Source: Flavobacterium sp. (lineage in GTDB: Bacteria > Bacteroidota > Bacteroidia > Flavobacteriales > Flavobacteriaceae). Taken from it: DNA of 64,000 bases. Location of the stretch: contig NZ_JAIXUB010000019.1 of NCBI RefSeq assembly GCF_027484205.1, positions 1 through 64,000 of the forward strand, given 5' to 3'. The notes beneath the pieces were generated by a model. The model searched no databases, was not told the origin of the DNA, and worked only from the letters and a program-made list of their open reading frames with translations. The translations under genes were made by a program, and so were the position numbers. How positions within the stretch are numbered: position 1 is the first letter of the stretch; every line of letters starts with the position of its first letter. This document shows positions 38,156-46,166 of this stretch, piece after piece.

Positions 38156-38860
38156 ATGGAAAAAGAAAATAAAAAAATACTATTAGTTGAAGACGATCAA
38201 AATTTTGGAGCGATTCTAAAAGACTATTTAATGCTAAATGATTTTGAAGTTGTTCTAGCTAAAAATGGTATGGAAGGTTTTGAAAAATTCAAAAAAGACA
38301 CTTACGATTTGTGTATTCTTGACGTAATGATGCCTTACAAAGATGGATATACTTTAGCTAAAGAAATCCGTGAAAAAAATAAAGAAGTGCCTATCGTGTT
38401 CTTAACGGCAAAAACCATGAAAGAAGACGTATTGAAAGGATATAAAGTAGGAGCAGACGATTATCTTAACAAGCCTTTCGATTCTGAAGTGTTGTTGATG
38501 AAAATTAAAGCCATCATGCAAAGAAAATCTTCCGAAACTAAAGCAGAAAATGTTCAGTTTGAGTTCCAAATTGGTAAATTCCACTTGAATTCTAAACTAC
38601 GTTTCTTAACTTTTCCGGGTAATGAGCCAATAAAATTATCTCCAAAAGAAAACGAATTGCTAAAAATGTTAGCACTTTATGTAGAAGATTTAATGCCAAG
38701 AGAATTAGCATTAACTAAAATTTGGAGAGATGATAACTACTTCACATCAAGAAGTATGGACGTTTACATTGCTAAACTAAGAAAATATCTAAAAGACGAT
38801 CCAGGTGTTGAAATCTTAAACATTCACGGTGAAGGATTTAGATTAGTCGTAAAAAAATAA
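38156..38860 (+). CDS. OmpR-family response regulator
   Basis: A 234-residue transcription factor with an N-terminal receiver (acidic pair Asp13/Asp14, phospho-acceptor Asp56 in ILDVMMPYKDG, Lys in LNKPF) and a C-terminal winged helix (PIKLSPKENELLKMLALY, SRSMDVYIAKLRKYLKDD, ILNIHGEGFRL). It is the partner of the histidine kinase just upstream. Similarity to RprY of Bacteroides is evident in the receiver. Its regulon is unknown; the inverted repeat upstream of the operon is a possible target. A terminator follows immediately. Confidence 0.93.
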   Translation: MEKENKKILLVEDDQNFGAILKDYLMLNDFEVVLAKNGMEGFEKFKKDTYDLCILDVMMPYKDGYTLAKEIREKNKEVPIVFLTAKTMKEDVLKGYKVGADDYLNKPFDSEVLLMKIKAIMQRKSSETKAENVQFEFQIGKFHLNSKLRFLTFPGNEPIKLSPKENELLKMLALYVEDLMPRELALTKIWRDDNYFTSRSMDVYIAKLRKYLKDDPGVEILNIHGEGFRLVVKK

Positions 38861-38865
38861 GTAAT

Positions 38866-38893
38866 AAAGCTCCAAGAAATTGGGGCTTTTTTT
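38866..38893 (+). terminator. Terminator of the two-component operon
   Basis: Arms AAAGCTCCA (38866-38874) and TGGGGCTTT (38881-38889), one T-G wobble, six-base loop and a seven-T tail. Confidence 0.8.
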
Positions 38894-38901
38894 ATTTAAC
38901 T

Positions 38902-38926
38902 GTCAGTCTGAGCTTGTCGAAGACTC
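38902..38926 (+). repeat. GTCAT-hairpin-CTC word, copy 1
   Basis: Reads GTCAGTCTGAGCTTGTCGAA and then GACTC, nearly identical to the word at 42082-42107. It lies between the two-component terminator and intergenic element copy C. Confidence 0.5.
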
Positions 38927-38934
38927 TTTTTATT

Positions 38935-39085
38935 AGCTAATTCCTGCTCTACATTTCAATCTTTTGTAAACAAGTCATTTTTTCTAAGCCATAAAAGGAG
39001 CTTCTGAGGTCGCTCTTTTACAGCAAGAAAAAAATAGACTTCTTTAACAAAAGGATTTTCATTTCAATCAGGGCTAGGGTTTCAG
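38935..39085 (-). repeat. Dispersed intergenic element, copy C
   Basis: Read on the minus strand it starts TAGCCCTGATTGAAATGAAA ATCCTTTTG and ends AAAAGATTGAAATGTAGAGC followed by AGGAATTAGC. The start matches copies A (186) and B (3650), while the interior differs. It fills the convergent gap between the two-component operon and the thioesterase gene; no gene is seen in 38861-39099. Confidence 0.5.
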
Positions 39086-39099
39086 CTATAAATCGAACT

Positions 39100-39831
39100 T
39101 TAGTTTTCCAGTTCCAGTTCTAATCCAAAACAAACTTTCCCATCTTTACTTACTGTAAAAACGTTTTTATTAGTTCCAATTGAAATGACTTCATTCAGTG
39201 AAACTTCTTTTAAATAATTCATTTCAAATGCAGTCAATTCTTGTTTCAAAAGCTTTTTTGAATCTACATAATCCAAACACCATTCTAAATATTTCACACT
39301 ATTTGCATGATTTACAATATCTAAATCTGATAGTAAAACAGTTCGTTCAGCAACTATTTCAAATTCCTGCTGTAAATCGATTTTAGCATAACTTTTCGCT
39401 GTTGCATCAGCGTTTGGATATTTTTCAAAATGCTCGTGTGGCAAAGCCAAAGCTTCCGGTCGACGCGTTTTGGTATTAAAAACTGCCCAAAAGGTTTCGC
39501 AACCCACAATCTTTTCATCACCAAGATACAATTCTAAACAACGCGTAGAACGTGAATTCTCTAACGATTTTATCCAAGTTTTTACTTTTACCTTGTCTTT
39601 CCATTTTGGTAAACGTTTAATCTCAACGCGCATCTTACTCAAAACCCACGCTTGATGAAATTCTTGCATATCGCTAAAACTTATACCACCAATTTCAGAA
39701 TGCGTTGCAGCAGTCAACTGAAATAAATTACATAATTCAGTATATTTCAAATAGCCATTAGGATAACATTGCAGGAAATTGATTTCCCAATCTTTGGTGA
39801 GAATAGAGGTGAAGTTAGGTGAAATTGGCAT
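39100..39831 (-). CDS. Acyl-ACP thioesterase
   Basis: A 243-residue double hot-dog enzyme of the acyl-ACP thioesterase family (PF01643 type), releasing free fatty acids from acyl carrier protein. Seen are the N-terminal hot-dog (YPNGYLKYTELCNLFQLTAATHSEIGGISFSDM, WVLSKMRVEIKRLPKWKDKV, FWAVFNTKTRRP) and the second hot-dog with the catalytic-type stretch SDLDIVNHANSVKYLEWCLDYV. Length is typical of bacterial members. It is first in the reverse-strand direction after two unknown genes, with two bases between it and the barrel protein upstream. Confidence 0.88.
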   Translation of the reverse strand: MPISPNFTSILTKDWEINFLQCYPNGYLKYTELCNLFQLTAATHSEIGGISFSDMQEFHQAWVLSKMRVEIKRLPKWKDKVKVKTWIKSLENSRSTRCLELYLGDEKIVGCETFWAVFNTKTRRPEALALPHEHFEKYPNADATAKSYAKIDLQQEFEIVAERTVLLSDLDIVNHANSVKYLEWCLDYVDSKKLLKQELTAFEMNYLKEVSLNEVISIGTNKNVFTVSKDGKVCFGLELELEN

Positions 39832-39833
39832 CG

Positions 39834-40433
39834 TTAATTTATTTCAAGTCCAACAGAAAATTGAACCATATTAGATTTTCCAAAATATTTTTTATTTTCG
39901 GTTGAAGCATTCAAATCATTAAAATAGTAAGCATAATGAAAACTAAAAAAAGCAGAAAACACTTTATTTAATTTATAATCGATTGCCGATCCAACTCTAA
40001 TTTCGTTACCTATTTGTTTCGCTAATGTGGTTTTCTCTTCGTCTTTAAAATTTGAAATAACACCACTGTAACCAACAAAAGGATGTATTTGAATTTCTTT
40101 GTTATAATTTATTATATATTCCGTTTGGAAATAAGTCGAACTTGCATTTATAAAGCCAAAATCACCAATAATTTCTTTGTTTTCAGAAGTATATCTTTTG
40201 AAATCATATCCTAAAGAAAAACTATATTTTTTTATCCTTAATAGTGAAACGTTTATTCCAAAACCTAAATTATTTCTGTAATCTTTTGCAAAGTGGTTGT
40301 TCCCAAAATTGAATGGTGCAATTAATGAAACCTTTAGCTTTGGTTCAAAATTAAAAAAGGGTTCCTTCTTTTTTGAAATTTGTGAAAATACCAAATTGCT
40401 AAATAATATAAGATAAAGAATATATTTTTTCAT
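39834..40433 (-). CDS. Hypothetical outer membrane beta-barrel protein
   Basis: A 199-residue precursor with a signal peptide (YILYLILFSNLVFSQ) and many alternating aromatic strands (NNLGFGINVSLLRIKKYSFSLGYDFKRY, EIQIHPFVGYSGVIS, FSAFFSFHYAYYFN), ending with VQFSVGLEIN as barrel proteins do. I do not recognise a family. Its ATG overlaps the stop of the lipoprotein gene upstream by one base, so the two are translationally coupled and probably act together in the cell envelope. Confidence 0.65.
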   Translation of the reverse strand: MKKYILYLILFSNLVFSQISKKKEPFFNFEPKLKVSLIAPFNFGNNHFAKDYRNNLGFGINVSLLRIKKYSFSLGYDFKRYTSENKEIIGDFGFINASSTYFQTEYIINYNKEIQIHPFVGYSGVISNFKDEEKTTLAKQIGNEIRVGSAIDYKLNKVFSAFFSFHYAYYFNDLNASTENKKYFGKSNMVQFSVGLEIN

Positions 40434-41071
40434 TAAAATGTAAGTGTGTAGTTATATTCTGTATCAGAAATGGATAGATTTTCCTCGATGGTTTCGGTTA
40501 AATTCGTTATTGAATTTACTAACTCATATTTCAAAATAAAGTTCTGATTTTTTTTCAATAAAAAATAAGTTTGTAGTTCATTACTTTCATAAATCTCTGA
40601 ACCTAATTTTATTTCATTTTGATAGTGATCTCCAACAATTTCAATATTAGTTATTGTTTTTGTAGCTGTAATTTGGTTTATAGTTATGTTAAAGGGTATT
40701 ATTTCTTCTTGTTTAAAAAGCATAATAGTTCCAATATCCCAATTTAAACTTGAAAAAGTACTATCACTCAATCCGCTAATTGTTACAGGTAAATAAGTTA
40801 TGGAATTGTCAATATATAAAGTTGCAGGATTTACAGGCATAAACATATCAAAATTGATAATTCCATCAAAATTAGAAGTCTTTTTATAGATTTCGTAGTC
40901 ATAAACTTCAAAAGCATTATTTCCTGCGCCAATATTTGCTTTTACATTCGGAATGGGTTGACTATTAGCATCAACAATTTTCAAATTCAAATTTACAATG
41001 GTCTCACCATCATAGGGATTTCCACACGAAAACAATAGCGGTAAAATCATTAATAGAACTATATTTTTCAT
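40433..41071 (-). CDS. Hypothetical lipoprotein with an N-terminal carboxypeptidase-regulatory-like segment
   Basis: A 212-residue precursor with lipobox LLMILPLLFSCGNP. The first half, NLNLKIVDANSQPIPNVKANIGAGN to FDGIINFDMFMP, has the pattern of a transthyretin-like/carboxypeptidase regulatory beta sandwich; the second half is beta-rich with no recognised domain. No enzyme motif is visible. It is the first gene of the pair with the barrel protein (one-base overlap), and the thioesterase may belong to the same unit. Confidence 0.6.
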   Translation of the reverse strand: MKNIVLLMILPLLFSCGNPYDGETIVNLNLKIVDANSQPIPNVKANIGAGNNAFEVYDYEIYKKTSNFDGIINFDMFMPVNPATLYIDNSITYLPVTISGLSDSTFSSLNWDIGTIMLFKQEEIIPFNITINQITATKTITNIEIVGDHYQNEIKLGSEIYESNELQTYFLLKKNQNFILKYELVNSITNLTETIEENLSISDTEYNYTLTF

Positions 41072-41140
41072 TTCCTTTTTTTTGTAGATGAGATTTGTAT
41101 ACTAAGGTTGCGTCATTAACCTTTTTCTAGCTAATTTTCT

Positions 41141-42070
41141 TTAATCTGTCTTGCCTAAATTATTTTCAATGAAATTTATAATCTTTTTTCTATCAGTTAA
41201 ATAGTCAAACCAAATTGCATTTTCCGTTCTCTTGAACCAAGTTATTTGACGTTTTGAAAAGCGTCTTGTGTTTTTTTTGATTTCTTCTACTGCAACATCT
41301 AATGTAATCTTTCCTTCAAAATAGTCAAATATTTCTCTGTAACCAACTGTTTGCAAAGCATTCAAATTTTTATTTGGATATAACTTTTCAGCTTCTGCGA
41401 GTAAACCTTCATTCATCATTATGTCAACTCGTTGGTTGATTCTGTCATACATTATGGCTCTTCCAGCTTCTAGTCCAATGATAATTGGCGTAAAGTTTCT
41501 TTGGTTTTTTTCTTTATTCAAAAAAGATGAATAGGGTTTATTTGTGCTAAGACAAACTTCCACAAAACGCATCATTCTTTGCGGATTTTGTAACGTTTGT
41601 GGATTGGTTTCTGTTATGAAATTGAAATATTCTAAGTCTAATTCTTCCAATTGATGTTGAAGATAATCGATTCCTTTTGTTTCATAATTTAATCGAACTT
41701 CTTCGCGAATATTCGAATCGATTCCGGGAAAACTATCAAATCCTTTCAACACCGCATCTACATACAAACCTGAACCACCAACCATTATTTGAACATTGCT
41801 TTTTAAAAATAATTCGTCCAATTTAGCTATGGCTTCTTTTTCAAAATCTCCAACAGTGTAATTTTCAAAAATGGATTTATTTTGAATAAAATGATGGATT
41901 GCACTTGTTAATTCTTCATCACTTGGAACCGCAGTACCAATTTTCATTTCCTTAAAAAACTGACGACTATCACACGAAATAATATCACAACCAAAATGTT
42001 GAGCCAATGCAATACTCAAGGAAGTTTTTCCTATTGCTGTTGGTCCGATGATAGTTATTAAGTAGTTCAT
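41141..42070 (-). CDS. miaA: tRNA dimethylallyltransferase MiaA
   Basis: Adds a dimethylallyl group to A37 of tRNAs that read codons starting with U. The 309-residue protein carries P-loop GPTAIGKTSL, SCDSRQFFKEMKIGTAVPS, HHFIQ, VGGSGLYVDAVLKGF, and the late TVGYREIFDYFEG and KRQITWFKR motifs. Length is normal. A GTCAT-hairpin-CTC word sits between it and the upstream nuclease gene. Confidence 0.96.
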   Translation of the reverse strand: MNYLITIIGPTAIGKTSLSIALAQHFGCDIISCDSRQFFKEMKIGTAVPSDEELTSAIHHFIQNKSIFENYTVGDFEKEAIAKLDELFLKSNVQIMVGGSGLYVDAVLKGFDSFPGIDSNIREEVRLNYETKGIDYLQHQLEELDLEYFNFITETNPQTLQNPQRMMRFVEVCLSTNKPYSSFLNKEKNQRNFTPIIIGLEAGRAIMYDRINQRVDIMMNEGLLAEAEKLYPNKNLNALQTVGYREIFDYFEGKITLDVAVEEIKKNTRRFSKRQITWFKRTENAIWFDYLTDRKKIINFIENNLGKTD

Positions 42071-42081
42071 TTGTTTTTTTT

Positions 42082-42107
42082 GTCATCCTGAGCCTGTCGA
42101 AGGACTC
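42082..42107 (+). repeat. GTCAT-hairpin-CTC word, copy 2
   Basis: Reads GTCATCCTGAGCCTGTCGAA then GGACTC. GAGCCT and AGGACTC can pair with one bulge around a GTCGA loop. It lies between the stop of the nuclease gene (42117) and the start of miaA (42070). Confidence 0.55.
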
Positions 42108-42116
42108 TTCTCTTTT

Positions 42117-43478
42117 TCAAAACTTCAAAACCTTCAACACCTTATTTTTTCTCAAATAACCTTGAATAATTGTTCGTGTATCGCGATTATTTTGCATCGG
42201 AATTAAAATGTTTTTTAATACTTCAACATTGGTAATTTGGTAATTCAAATCATAAAAGCAATAGCCTTTATAAATGCCGTTTTCAATCAAAACCGCACTG
42301 CGCTCATCAACTCTTCGTCCTCTATCAATAATAATCATGTTGTTATTTTCAAACGACATATCATTAATAAAATCTTCAACACGTTCATTATATTCATCGG
42401 GTGATTCAATTCCTAAACATGCGCCGTTGCATTCTTTTATTTTATATTGAAAACATCCATTTTGAGTTTCGTATAATCCGTTCAATTTCTGACATAAATT
42501 ATATTTCTCCGTAATTCTAAACAACGCATTTTTTCCTTCTTGAATTGTAGTAAAAGCTGTAATTTCTTTCTTTCTACCATCAGCTTTTTGTAGGCGTAAA
42601 TTCAAATAACCTTGATCGTCCAAAACTTCATACAAAGCCCATTGAAAAATGCTTTTACGCTGCGCACGATTGTAGATAGGTTTGTTAATTTTGATTTCTT
42701 CACTTTCTTTCAAAAGCGCAATCAATTCGCTACCAGTTTCTTCATAAGTCACGGCAAAAACTTCTAGTTGAATTTTTTTACACTTATTTGTTTTGCCCGT
42801 AAAATGCTGATTGACACGTTTTTTAATGTTTTTACTTTTTCCAATGTAAACCAAATCACCTTTTTCATTGTGAATGTAATAAATGCCAGTTTTGTAGGGT
42901 AAACTTTCAACAATATCAAGCAATTTTGGAGTCAAACCACTTTTGATTTCTGCTTTTATAGAACTAATTAAAATCTCTTTTTCAGTATCTTTCGATAATA
43001 ATAATTTGAACAATTTAACGGTTGCCAAGGCATCACCGCTAGCTCTATGTCTATCGGTCACAGGAATTCCTAAAGCACGAACTAATTTACCCAAACTATA
43101 GGATTCCATTCCTGGAATTAGTTTTTTAGATAATTCAACGGTACAAAGTGTTGGACGTACAAAATCGTAACCTAATCGAGTAAATTCGGTTCTTAATATT
43201 CGGTAATCAAATGAAGAATTGTGAGCCACAACAATACAATCTTGAGTGATTTCGATGATGCGTTTAGCAACTTCATAAAACTTTGGAGCCGAACGCAACA
43301 TGGCATTATTAATTCCAGTTAACTTAACCACAAACGGTTGAATTTCTTTTTCAGGATTGACCAAACTGATAAATTGATCCACGACTTCGTGACCATCATA
43401 TTTGTAGATGGCGATTTCGGTTATTCCTTCTTCGTTGAATTGACCTCCAGTGGTTTCTATGTCGAGTATGCAGTACAA
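42117..43478 (-). CDS. DnaQ-type exonuclease fused to a UvrC-like GIY-YIG nuclease
   Basis: A 453-residue repair nuclease. The N-terminal DEDDh 3'-5' exonuclease (about 1-165) has LDIETTG, CIVVAHNSSFDYRIL and HRASGDALAT. The GIY-YIG domain (about 195-275) reads TGIYYIHNEKGDLVYIGKSKNIKKR. The C-terminal 170 residues have a Cys-containing stretch (ENGCFQYKIKECNGACLG) as in Cho/UvrC relatives but lack the UvrC RNase H and HhH domains. This DnaQ-UvrC-N architecture is known from Bacteroidota and actinobacteria and is thought to incise damaged DNA. The start appears to be TTG (MYCILDIETTGG), the usual family start. Confidence 0.88.
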   Translation of the reverse strand: MYCILDIETTGGQFNEEGITEIAIYKYDGHEVVDQFISLVNPEKEIQPFVVKLTGINNAMLRSAPKFYEVAKRIIEITQDCIVVAHNSSFDYRILRTEFTRLGYDFVRPTLCTVELSKKLIPGMESYSLGKLVRALGIPVTDRHRASGDALATVKLFKLLLSKDTEKEILISSIKAEIKSGLTPKLLDIVESLPYKTGIYYIHNEKGDLVYIGKSKNIKKRVNQHFTGKTNKCKKIQLEVFAVTYEETGSELIALLKESEEIKINKPIYNRAQRKSIFQWALYEVLDDQGYLNLRLQKADGRKKEITAFTTIQEGKNALFRITEKYNLCQKLNGLYETQNGCFQYKIKECNGACLGIESPDEYNERVEDFINDMSFENNNMIIIDRGRRVDERSAVLIENGIYKGYCFYDLNYQITNVEVLKNILIPMQNNRDTRTIIQGYLRKNKVLKVLKF

Positions 43479-43481
43479 AAT

Positions 43482-43516
43482 AGTATTCAGTGTTCAGTTT
43501 TCAGTTTTCAGTTTGT
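43482..43516 (-). repeat. Heptad array H3, five units
   Basis: Five 7-bp units, minus strand GAAAACT type (plus strand AGTTTTC; AGTATTC and AGTGTTC are variants). It lies between the yggS stop and the nuclease start codon, directly next to GTCAT word copy 3. Confidence 0.65.
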
Positions 43517-43536
43517 CATTCCGTAGGAATCTCAAC
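43515..43536 (+). repeat. GTCAT-hairpin-CTC word, copy 3
   Basis: GTCATTCCGTAGGAATCTC followed by AAC. ATTCC and GGAAT form a perfect small hairpin around GTA. It ends one base before the stop codon of yggS. Confidence 0.55.
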
Positions 43537-43537
43537 T

Positions 43538-44212
43538 TTAATTATTATAATTTCTGTTCCCAAAGATACTACTTCCAATTCGAACCATCGTACTTCCGCA
43601 TTCAATTGCTAATTGATAATCGCCAGACATTCCCATTGAGATAGTGTTCAGTTGGCAGTTGTCAGTTGTCAGTTTACTTATTTTGTCGAATATTGCTTTT
43701 AGGTTTTGGAATTCTTTCTTAATTTGGTCTTGATTGTCTGTGAAAGTTGCCATTCCCATTAAACCAATTATTCTGATGTTTTTAAGGTTTTTGAATTCTT
43801 CGGATGATAAAATATCATTCAATTCTTTTTCATCCAATCCAAATTTTGTTTCTTCATCAGCAATATATATTTGAAGCAAACAATCAATAATACGATTATT
43901 TTTTAAAGCTTCTTTGTTGATTTCGTGTAATAATTTCAAACTATCAACGCCATGAATTAGATTTACAAAAGGTGCAATAAGTTTTACTTTTCTCGATTGC
44001 AAATGACCAATAAAATGCCACTGAATATCTTTAGGAAGTTCTTGTTGTTTTTCGACTAATTCTTGGACATAATTTTCTCCAAAAACACGTTGACCAGCAT
44101 TGTAAGCTTCCATCAAATCGGCAACAGGTTTGGTTTTAGAAACCGCTACAAGTGTTACGTTTTTAGGAAGTTGTGATTGTATATTGAGGAGGTTTTGTTT
44201 TATTATTTCCAT
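43538..44212 (-). CDS. YggS/PLPBP-family pyridoxal phosphate homeostasis protein
   Basis: A 224-residue single-domain TIM barrel that binds pyridoxal phosphate without known enzymatic turnover and helps balance the cellular PLP pool. Lys26 in VAVSKTKPVADL is the PLP Lys. Also seen are GENYVQELVEK, WHFIGHLQSRKVK, IRIIGLMGMATF and SMGMSGDYQLAIECGSTMVRIGSSIFG. An insertion-like stretch KLTTDNCQLNT just before SMGMSGD is encoded by a heptad repeat (43644-43674). The start overlaps the end of the gene upstream by 10 bp. Confidence 0.93.
   Translation of the reverse strand: MEIIKQNLLNIQSQLPKNVTLVAVSKTKPVADLMEAYNAGQRVFGENYVQELVEKQQELPKDIQWHFIGHLQSRKVKLIAPFVNLIHGVDSLKLLHEINKEALKNNRIIDCLLQIYIADEETKFGLDEKELNDILSSEEFKNLKNIRIIGLMGMATFTDNQDQIKKEFQNLKAIFDKISKLTTDNCQLNTISMGMSGDYQLAIECGSTMVRIGSSIFGNRNYNN
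43644..43674 (-). repeat. Heptad array H4 inside the yggS coding region
   Basis: About four and a half 7-bp units of CAGTT type (plus strand TTCAGTT, GGCAGTT, then GTCAGTT twice), in the same unit family as H1-H3. They are translated as LTTDNCQLNT between two conserved parts of YggS. Confidence 0.65.
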
Positions 44213-44751
44213 TTTCTTTCGTAAAAAATATTGTCTATTTTTTTAGATATACTATAAATCCAATTTTTAAAGCTTACACAAAAACTGAAATATGTGATAT
44301 CATTATCTTTTTCTAAACTTGAAAAGTTTGTAAAAATACTATAAGTACCATTGTAATATGTATTTAAAACCTTTATGTCGTTAATTTTATTATTTTCATA
44401 ATATAATTCAACAAATACATATTCAACACTTTTTTTGTTATATATTGTCTCATATTCATAAGTGGCTTTAATTATTTCAGGTTGTGGAATAGGATAATCT
44501 GGACCGACTATTGCCATTGAATCAATTTTTATTGTATCTAAATATGAATTTTTATATATTTTTAATAATGCATCAGTTTTAACTTTTAAATTCTTTTTAC
44601 GACTAACACTCACGTTCCTTTCTATTTCAAATTTCTGCTCAATGTATTTTTTTGACTTTAGACAAATACTGTCAATTTGTTCCATTGTAAATGTTTTGTT
44701 TTGAGAAAACGAAAATGTTGTAAATAGTAAAAACAAAATTATTTTTTTCAT
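44203..44751 (-). CDS. Hypothetical exported protein
   Basis: A 182-residue precursor from the ATG at 44751 (signal peptide MKKIILFLLFTTFSFSQNK). The open frame extends 28 codons further upstream, but that part is translated repeat sequence (MRYEVRSSRN...) and is rejected. The mature protein is Lys/Tyr/Ile-rich and mixed alpha/beta, with EQIDSICLKSKKYIEQKFEI and YEYETIYNKKSVEYVFVELYYENNKI. I do not recognise a family. It overlaps the yggS start by 10 bp. Confidence 0.6.
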   Translation of the reverse strand: MKKIILFLLFTTFSFSQNKTFTMEQIDSICLKSKKYIEQKFEIERNVSVSRKKNLKVKTDALLKIYKNSYLDTIKIDSMAIVGPDYPIPQPEIIKATYEYETIYNKKSVEYVFVELYYENNKINDIKVLNTYYNGTYSIFTNFSSLEKDNDITYFSFCVSFKNWIYSISKKIDNIFYERKWK

Positions 44752-44768
44752 GCCTTCAAATTTTAAAT

Positions 44769-44793
44769 GAGATTTTTTCTTCGTCGAAATGAC
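44769..44793 (-). repeat. GTCAT-hairpin-CTC word, copy 4
   Basis: On the minus strand it reads GTCATTTCGACGAAG, an A-tract, then TCTC. TTCG/CGAA pairing gives a short stem. It lies between the DUF1015 stop and the start of the exported-protein gene. Confidence 0.5.
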
Positions 44794-44809
44794 AAAATCA
44801 TGTTTATTT

Positions 44810-44844
44810 CTTGAACTTCGTACTTCGTATCTCAAACCTCGTAT
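44810..44844 (-). repeat. Heptad array H5, five units
   Basis: Five 7-bp units start at the first base after the DUF1015 stop codon on the minus strand (for example ATACGAG, ATACGAA, GTACGAA). The unit differs from H1-H4, but period, number of units and position are the same. Confidence 0.65.
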
Positions 44845-46077
44845 TTATAACTCATAAACCATTAAGCCACTACGAAATTTAGGTTCAATATAAGTTGATT
44901 TTGGAGGCATAATTAAATTGTTGTCTGCCAATGCTTTGATTTCTGAAATATCACTTGGAAATAACATAAATCCTACTTCAAATTCACCTTCGTCAACCAA
45001 TTCTTTTATAGTCAAAATAGATTGCTTTCCGGGAATGTATTCAATGCGTTCGTCGTTTCTTAAATCTTCAATTCCTAAAATAGGTTGTAACACTTTATCG
45101 TATAATATTTGCGCATCTAAATTTGACAATATTGAATTTTGCTTTTTGATATTGTCATTGTCATTGACTTTGTAAAATAGCGCATAAAAAGCACCATCTA
45201 AATACATTCCGAATTCAAATTTTCCTTGCGGTTTCCAAAGTTCTTGTTCTTTGGTTTTGATGATGAAGTGCTCCGATAATTTTAAAATAAAATCTTCTTT
45301 TGAATGTCCATTCAAATCGCGAATGATTCGGTTGAATTCGTATATTTTGACATTACTTTCGGCAATTAAAAAACTCATAAAGAAATTCAAATTCTGATTT
45401 TCTAAATGATTGTTTTCATCAAATAATAGTTCTGCAGAAGCAGAGCGATGATGACCATCAGCAATATATAACTCAGGAATATTTTCAAATTGTTTTTCTA
45501 ACCAAGTTATTTCTGTATCAGAATCTATTTTCCAAAGTGTATGTTTTTCTTTGTTGGTTGTGGCAAAATGATAAATGGGTTGTTCTTTTTTCTTCTCAGC
45601 AATCCAATTATTAATTTCTGATTTATCGGGATAAGTTATCAAAACTGGTTCGGTGTTAAAACCCGTTTGATGCAAATAATCTTTGAATAATTCAACACGA
45701 TACTGTAAAGTGTCTTCGTGTTTTTTGATGATATTATTTTTGTAATCATCAATCGAAGTTCCGCATACAATTCCAGTAAACGATTGACTTTTCGTCTGAA
45801 TTTCATACAAAAAGAAAGCCGCTTTTTCATCTTCAAGAAAAACTCCATCGTTTTTGAAATCTTGATATTTATGAGCGACACCTTTGAAACGTTTGTCCAA
45901 CGTAATTTTTTGCGAATGCACATAGGCAGGATTAATCACATGTAAAAACGAATACGGATTGAAATCCAACCACGAAGCCAATTCTGCAGGCGAATAGTCA
46001 TCATAATTACGACACGTGACCAACGCGACTTTATCTGGAGTTGGACGAACGGCTTTGAAAGGGATTATTTTGCTCAT
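44845..46077 (-). CDS. DUF1015 family protein
   Basis: A 410-residue cytosolic protein. It starts MSKIIPFKAVRPTPDKVALVTCRNYDDYS and contains FLHVINPAY, YEIQTKSQSFTGIVCGTSIDDY, IKKHEDT, LYIADGHHRSASA, YEFNRIIRD and the late FMLFPSDISEIKALAD and MPPKSTYIEPKFRSGLMVY, all typical of DUF1015 (HTH-kinase-associated in some lineages). The conserved GHHR-type motif suggests a catalytic or ligand site, but function is unknown. Its stop codon is followed at once by a heptad array. Confidence 0.88.
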   Translation of the reverse strand: MSKIIPFKAVRPTPDKVALVTCRNYDDYSPAELASWLDFNPYSFLHVINPAYVHSQKITLDKRFKGVAHKYQDFKNDGVFLEDEKAAFFLYEIQTKSQSFTGIVCGTSIDDYKNNIIKKHEDTLQYRVELFKDYLHQTGFNTEPVLITYPDKSEINNWIAEKKKEQPIYHFATTNKEKHTLWKIDSDTEITWLEKQFENIPELYIADGHHRSASAELLFDENNHLENQNLNFFMSFLIAESNVKIYEFNRIIRDLNGHSKEDFILKLSEHFIIKTKEQELWKPQGKFEFGMYLDGAFYALFYKVNDNDNIKKQNSILSNLDAQILYDKVLQPILGIEDLRNDERIEYIPGKQSILTIKELVDEGEFEVGFMLFPSDISEIKALADNNLIMPPKSTYIEPKFRSGLMVYEL

Positions 46078-46080
46078 TTT

Positions 46081-46166
46081 GAGTGAATAGTGATTAGTGA
46101 ATAGTGATTAGTGAATAGTTATTAGCAAAAAACTATTTACTAATCACTTTTTACTCTTTACTTAGA
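46081..46166. repeat. Heptad inverted-array element H6 with almost no core
   Basis: The left arm has six units of TAGTGAW (46081-46122). The right arm has five units on the opposite strand, with ACT recurring exactly every 7 bases at 46132, 46139, 46146, 46153 and 46160. Bases 46103-46119 pair with 46132-46148 with one mismatch. The right arm runs into the last codons and the stop codon of the dehydrogenase gene. Confidence 0.7.

Noticed and set aside
44752..44835. 28-codon N-terminal extension of the exported protein at 44203
   Set aside because: It is translated repeat sequence and would bury the signal peptide.
46081..46124. CRISPR array
   Set aside because: Units are 7 bp with no unique spacers and no cas genes nearby.
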